NCBI GenBank assembly: GCA_029820295.1
Contig: JALGVA010000025.1
Span: 1-43,273, forward strand
Source of the DNA: Candidatus Zipacnadia bacterium
Lineage (GTDB): Bacteria; Armatimonadota; Zipacnadia; Zipacnadales; UBA5352
DNA length: 43,273 nucleotides
Direction of reading: 5' to 3'
Shown here piece by piece: positions 41,052 through 43,273 of the stretch (position 1 is the first letter of the stretch; each line of letters opens with the position of its first letter). A program made the position numbers and the translations under genes. Below the pieces are notes generated by a model. The model saw only the letters and a list, made by a program, of their open reading frames with translations. It was not told the origin of the DNA and searched no databases.

Positions 41052-41945
41052 ATGCAGGTTCACCGCAGTCACCGCACTATCGTTGCGATCATTGTGTGCC
41101 TCCTGTCCACCGCCCTGCTCACGGGCGTGGCCGATGCGCGCGAAGTCCAGCTCGCCGGCATCCGGCTCGGACAGCACGCCATCAACCTGCTGGACATCTA
41201 CGGCCAGCCCATGGGCCTGGCGACCGGCGACGGCGAGGAGTTCGCCACCGGCGGCGCCGGCGCGGGCATGGGGATGGGCATGGATATGATGGGCGGCCCG
41301 GGCATGGGCATGGAGCCCGGGATGATGGGCGCCATGCCCGGCGAGGCGGGCGCGATGCCCATGGAGCCGGCGATGATGGGCGCCGAGCCCGGGATGATGC
41401 CCGAGGGCGCGCCGATGGCCGGTCCCGGGGCGTTCCCCGGGATGGAGGCCGCGGGCGAGCCGGGCATGGGCGGCGCGGCGGCCGGGGCGACCACCGGCGG
41501 TGTGCAGCGCAACCCCTACCCGCTGTGGGCGCTGCCGGTGTGGGTGTCGCTGGACGCGCATGAGCTTGAGTGGCTCTACCGCGTCGGCCCGGTGGTGCTG
41601 GGCTTCGTGCTCGACCGCGACGGCTACATCAGGTCGATCGCGGTCGCGGGCGAGAACTGCGACTTCGCCCGCACCAGCCTGTGGCAGCCCCACCAGTACG
41701 TGAAGCTCGGGGACAACTACAAGCGCGTCATCTACCGCTACGGCTGGCCCGATGAGACGCTGACCTACTACTCCACCGGGCCGGGCGAGGTCGGCACCGG
41801 CGGCGGTCCGGTCTCGGTCACCTGGAACGGCGTCACCCGCGAGTTCTCGCGCGACTGCATACTGCGCTACACCGAGAACAACAACATCGAGTTCACCTTC
41901 CACAACATGGAGCTGGTTCGCATCCACATCTGGACCCACGAGTAG
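41052..41945 (+). CDS. Secreted protein with a Met/Gly/Pro-rich region, unknown function
   Basis: The 297-residue protein starts at ATG 41052 after AGGTGAGG. Its N-terminus is a signal peptide (hydrophobic IVAIIVCLLSTALLTGVADA). A short N-terminal domain (VQLAGIRLGQHAINLLDIYG) is followed by about 80 residues of low complexity (about 73-150) with repeats such as GMGMGMDMM and EPGMMG; Met makes up a large share. The C-terminal domain (about 155-297, with WVSLDAHELEWLYRVG, GFVLDRDGYIRSIAV and VIYRYGWPDETLTYY) looks folded and beta-rich. I do not recognise the family. Met-rich stretches can bind copper(I) or act as flexible spacers. It is a single-gene unit with its own promoter and terminator. 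Confidence 0.8.
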   Translation: MQVHRSHRTIVAIIVCLLSTALLTGVADAREVQLAGIRLGQHAINLLDIYGQPMGLATGDGEEFATGGAGAGMGMGMDMMGGPGMGMEPGMMGAMPGEAGAMPMEPAMMGAEPGMMPEGAPMAGPGAFPGMEAAGEPGMGGAAAGATTGGVQRNPYPLWALPVWVSLDAHELEWLYRVGPVVLGFVLDRDGYIRSIAVAGENCDFARTSLWQPHQYVKLGDNYKRVIYRYGWPDETLTYYSTGPGEVGTGGGPVSVTWNGVTREFSRDCILRYTENNNIEFTFHNMELVRIHIWTHE

Positions 41946-41970
41946 CGCGGCGCATCCTGCAGACCCCATC

Positions 41971-42000
41971 GGCCCCCGGGAACCTCCGGGGGCCGTTTGC
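41971..42000 (+). terminator. Rho-independent terminator
   Basis: GGCCCCCGG (41971-41979), loop GAACCT, and CCGGGGGCC (41986-41994) form a perfect 9-bp stem followed by GTTTGCTTGG. It lies 26 bp after the Met-rich protein gene and is the clearest terminator in the window. Confidence 0.8.
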
Positions 42001-42023
42001 TTGGCGCCGACGCGGAGAGGACG

Positions 42024-42161
42024 ATGGCCGTGAAGTTCGCCGGGGAGTACCTGCGATTCGCGACGAAGACCACGCGGGCGTGTGCCGACAGCGCCGATGA
42101 GCACCGGCGCGGGTGGCGCGCGGCGGATCCACCACGCCGACCCGGAGGGTCGGTGTCGTGA
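42024..42161 (+). CDS. Possible 45-residue small protein
   Basis: ATG 42024 follows GGAGAGG (42014-42020) closely and opens a 45-codon frame (MAVKFAGEYLRFATKTTRAC...) that stops at 42159-42161. The first half looks like an amphipathic helix, the second half is Arg/Pro-rich. The 3' end overlaps a hairpin, CCGACCC-GGA-GGGTCGG (42137-42153), with extra CACG/CGTG pairing. It resembles no family known to me, and could be a chance frame in the leader of the sialidase-like gene. Confidence 0.3.
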   Translation: MAVKFAGEYLRFATKTTRACADSADEHRRGWRAADPPRRPGGSVS

Positions 42162-42206
42162 AGGCGTCATCGTAGCAGAGTAATGACCCACTGGGAGGTG
42201 GCGACC

Positions 42207-43273
42207 TTGGGCTACCAGATCGAGCTGCCTGAGGGGGCATACCATGTCGTGACCGCGCCGGACCACTGCGCGTGGCCGAACCTGACGCTGCTACCCAACG
42301 GTGAGATCGGCGCAGTCATCTACTCGCACCCCAGCCACGGCTGGGACGAGGGCGATCCGGAGCTGTGGATCAGCTCCGACGGCGGCTTCACCTGGGGCTG
42401 CCGCAGCGAGGTCACGCAACACGATCCGCCCAGCGTGCGCATGAACGTGGCGGCGGGCCTGAATCCGGAGGGGCACCTGGTGGCGCTGGTGAGCGGCTGG
42501 AGCCTGCAGGGCCCCGAGCGCGACGGGCGCGGCGTGGTGCTCAAGCCCTGGGTGAGCATCTCGACCGACAACGGCCACACCTGGGAGCACGTGGGCGAGA
42601 TCGCGCCCGCCGCGGGCGAGATCCCCGGCTTCGAGGGCGAACCGGTGCTCATCCCCTTCGGCGATGTGTGCGTCAACGATGACGAGTGCGTGGTGAGCTG
42701 CTACGGGTCGGCCAACTGGGAGCAGGACATTGCGCGCCACTCGGTGTTGCTGCGCAGCTCCGACGGCGGGCGGACCTGGGGCGACGCGTCGGTGATCGGC
42801 GCGGGCAACTACAACGAGACCGACGTGCTGGTGCACAGCTCGGGCCGCTGGCTGGCGCTGTGCCGCACCGCGAACGTGGTCAGCCGCGATGTCGGCCTCG
42901 CCCACGGCGCCAACGTGCGCCTGTTCGCCTCCGAGGACCAGGGGCGCACCTGGGAGTTCAAGCTCGATCTGAGCCAGCCGCTGCAGCACCCGGGGCACCT
43001 GCTGGAGCTGGCCGACGGGCGCATCCTGGCGACCTACGGCACGCGTATCCCGCGCTTCAAGGGCGTCATGGGTCGGGTGAGCGACGACGCGGGCGAGAGC
43101 TGGTCGGCGCCCTTCGTGGTGGTGGGCGGCCTGCTGGAGGGCGACTGCGGCTACCCGTCGAGCGTGCAGGTCGATGACGGCGCCATCGTGACCGCGTACT
43201 ACACCAACGCCGCGCCGTGGCACCAGCGCTACCACATGGGCGTGGTGCGCTGGCGGCTGGAGGCAGTGGGGCT
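42207..43273 (+). CDS. BNR/Asp-box exo-sialidase-like protein, 3' end outside the window
   Basis: The frame runs off the right edge after about 355 residues. At least five Asp-box motifs (S-x-D-x-G-x-T-W) are visible: SSDGGFTWG, STDNGHTWE, SSDGGRTWG, SEDQGRTWE and SDDAGESWS, each on the loop of a beta-propeller blade. Residues AWPNLTLLPNGEIGAVIY and a later GYPSSVQVDDGAIVTAYYT fit the sialidase superfamily. Function could be exo-alpha-sialidase, but many such propellers in glycan degraders act on other sugars; the arginine triad is not evident in the part seen. No signal peptide is present. TTG 42207 is chosen because GGGAGG lies 8 bases upstream (42193-42198); ATG 42183 in the same frame is the alternative. 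Confidence 0.85.
   Translation, partial: MGYQIELPEGAYHVVTAPDHCAWPNLTLLPNGEIGAVIYSHPSHGWDEGDPELWISSDGGFTWGCRSEVTQHDPPSVRMNVAAGLNPEGHLVALVSGWSLQGPERDGRGVVLKPWVSISTDNGHTWEHVGEIAPAAGEIPGFEGEPVLIPFGDVCVNDDECVVSCYGSANWEQDIARHSVLLRSSDGGRTWGDASVIGAGNYNETDVLVHSSGRWLALCRTANVVSRDVGLAHGANVRLFASEDQGRTWEFKLDLSQPLQHPGHLLELADGRILATYGTRIPRFKGVMGRVSDDAGESWSAPFVVVGGLLEGDCGYPSSVQVDDGAIVTAYYTNAAPWHQRYHMGVVRWRLEAVG

Overview
The window is a G+C-rich, gene-dense piece of a bacterial chromosome with about 31 confidently called protein genes. It has no rRNA, tRNA, CRISPR array, transposase, integrase or phage gene that I can recognise. Housekeeping genes (ftsK, rimO, gltX, cysK) mark it as chromosomal. Several families together suggest Armatimonadota or a neighbouring uncultured lineage (Planctomycetota or Lentisphaerota-like): a DUF6785/DUF6784 membrane protein, a heparinase II/III-like protein, an alkaline-ceramidase-like protein, a GH52-like glycosidase, xylose-isomerase-like TIM barrels and Gly/Met-rich secreted proteins. 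This placement is inference; no 16S gene or ribosomal protein is present to settle it.

Layout. Positions 1-1374 hold the end of an unidentified gene and a UroD/MtaA-like gene broken by a 4-bp duplication. Positions 1602-8231 form a plus-strand run: ftsK, a DNA methyltransferase, rimO (ATGA overlap) and a 607-residue orphan protein. gltX follows from its own promoter. Positions 10100-13291 are a sulfur-assimilation unit: a structured intergenic region, a consensus-like promoter, a possible 25-residue leader peptide with a terminator-like hairpin, then cysK, a possible 54-residue ORF, hcyS and hcyF. A lone response-regulator receiver is transcribed leftward from a perfect sigma-70 consensus promoter. 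Positions 14007-19205 are a leftward sugar-catabolism operon: a TIM-barrel isomerase, glycerate kinase, a second TIM-barrel isomerase, a cyclophilin-like protein and xylulokinase.

From 19488 rightward come a secreted PpiC prolyl isomerase fused to a copper-amine-oxidase-N-like domain, a glycosyltransferase pair (GT2 plus GT-C-like membrane protein, GTGA overlap), and a GH52-like secreted glycosidase followed by an FAD oxidoreductase, a ceramidase-like protein and a GNAT acetyltransferase. After a 644-bp non-coding island full of inverted repeats, two leftward genes encode a secreted heparinase-like protein and a DUF6785 membrane protein. Rightward again are a CHASE2-GAF-PAS histidine kinase overlapping DUF951 and YkgJ-like genes, an SRPBCC protein, a Met/Gly-rich secreted protein with a clear terminator, and a truncated BNR-repeat sialidase-like gene.

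How it works together. The region looks like part of a heterotrophic polysaccharide degrader: secreted glycosidase, lyase and sialidase-like enzymes feed isomerases and kinases of pentose and glycerate catabolism. Cysteine and homocysteine are apparently made directly from sulfide by CysK and HcyS/HcyF, a route typical of anaerobes. The most interesting non-coding signals are the leader and attenuator-like structure before cysK, a dispersed family of G-rich/C-rich hairpin repeats in at least three and perhaps four gene gaps, and AACGGC-type repeat tracts in several gaps.
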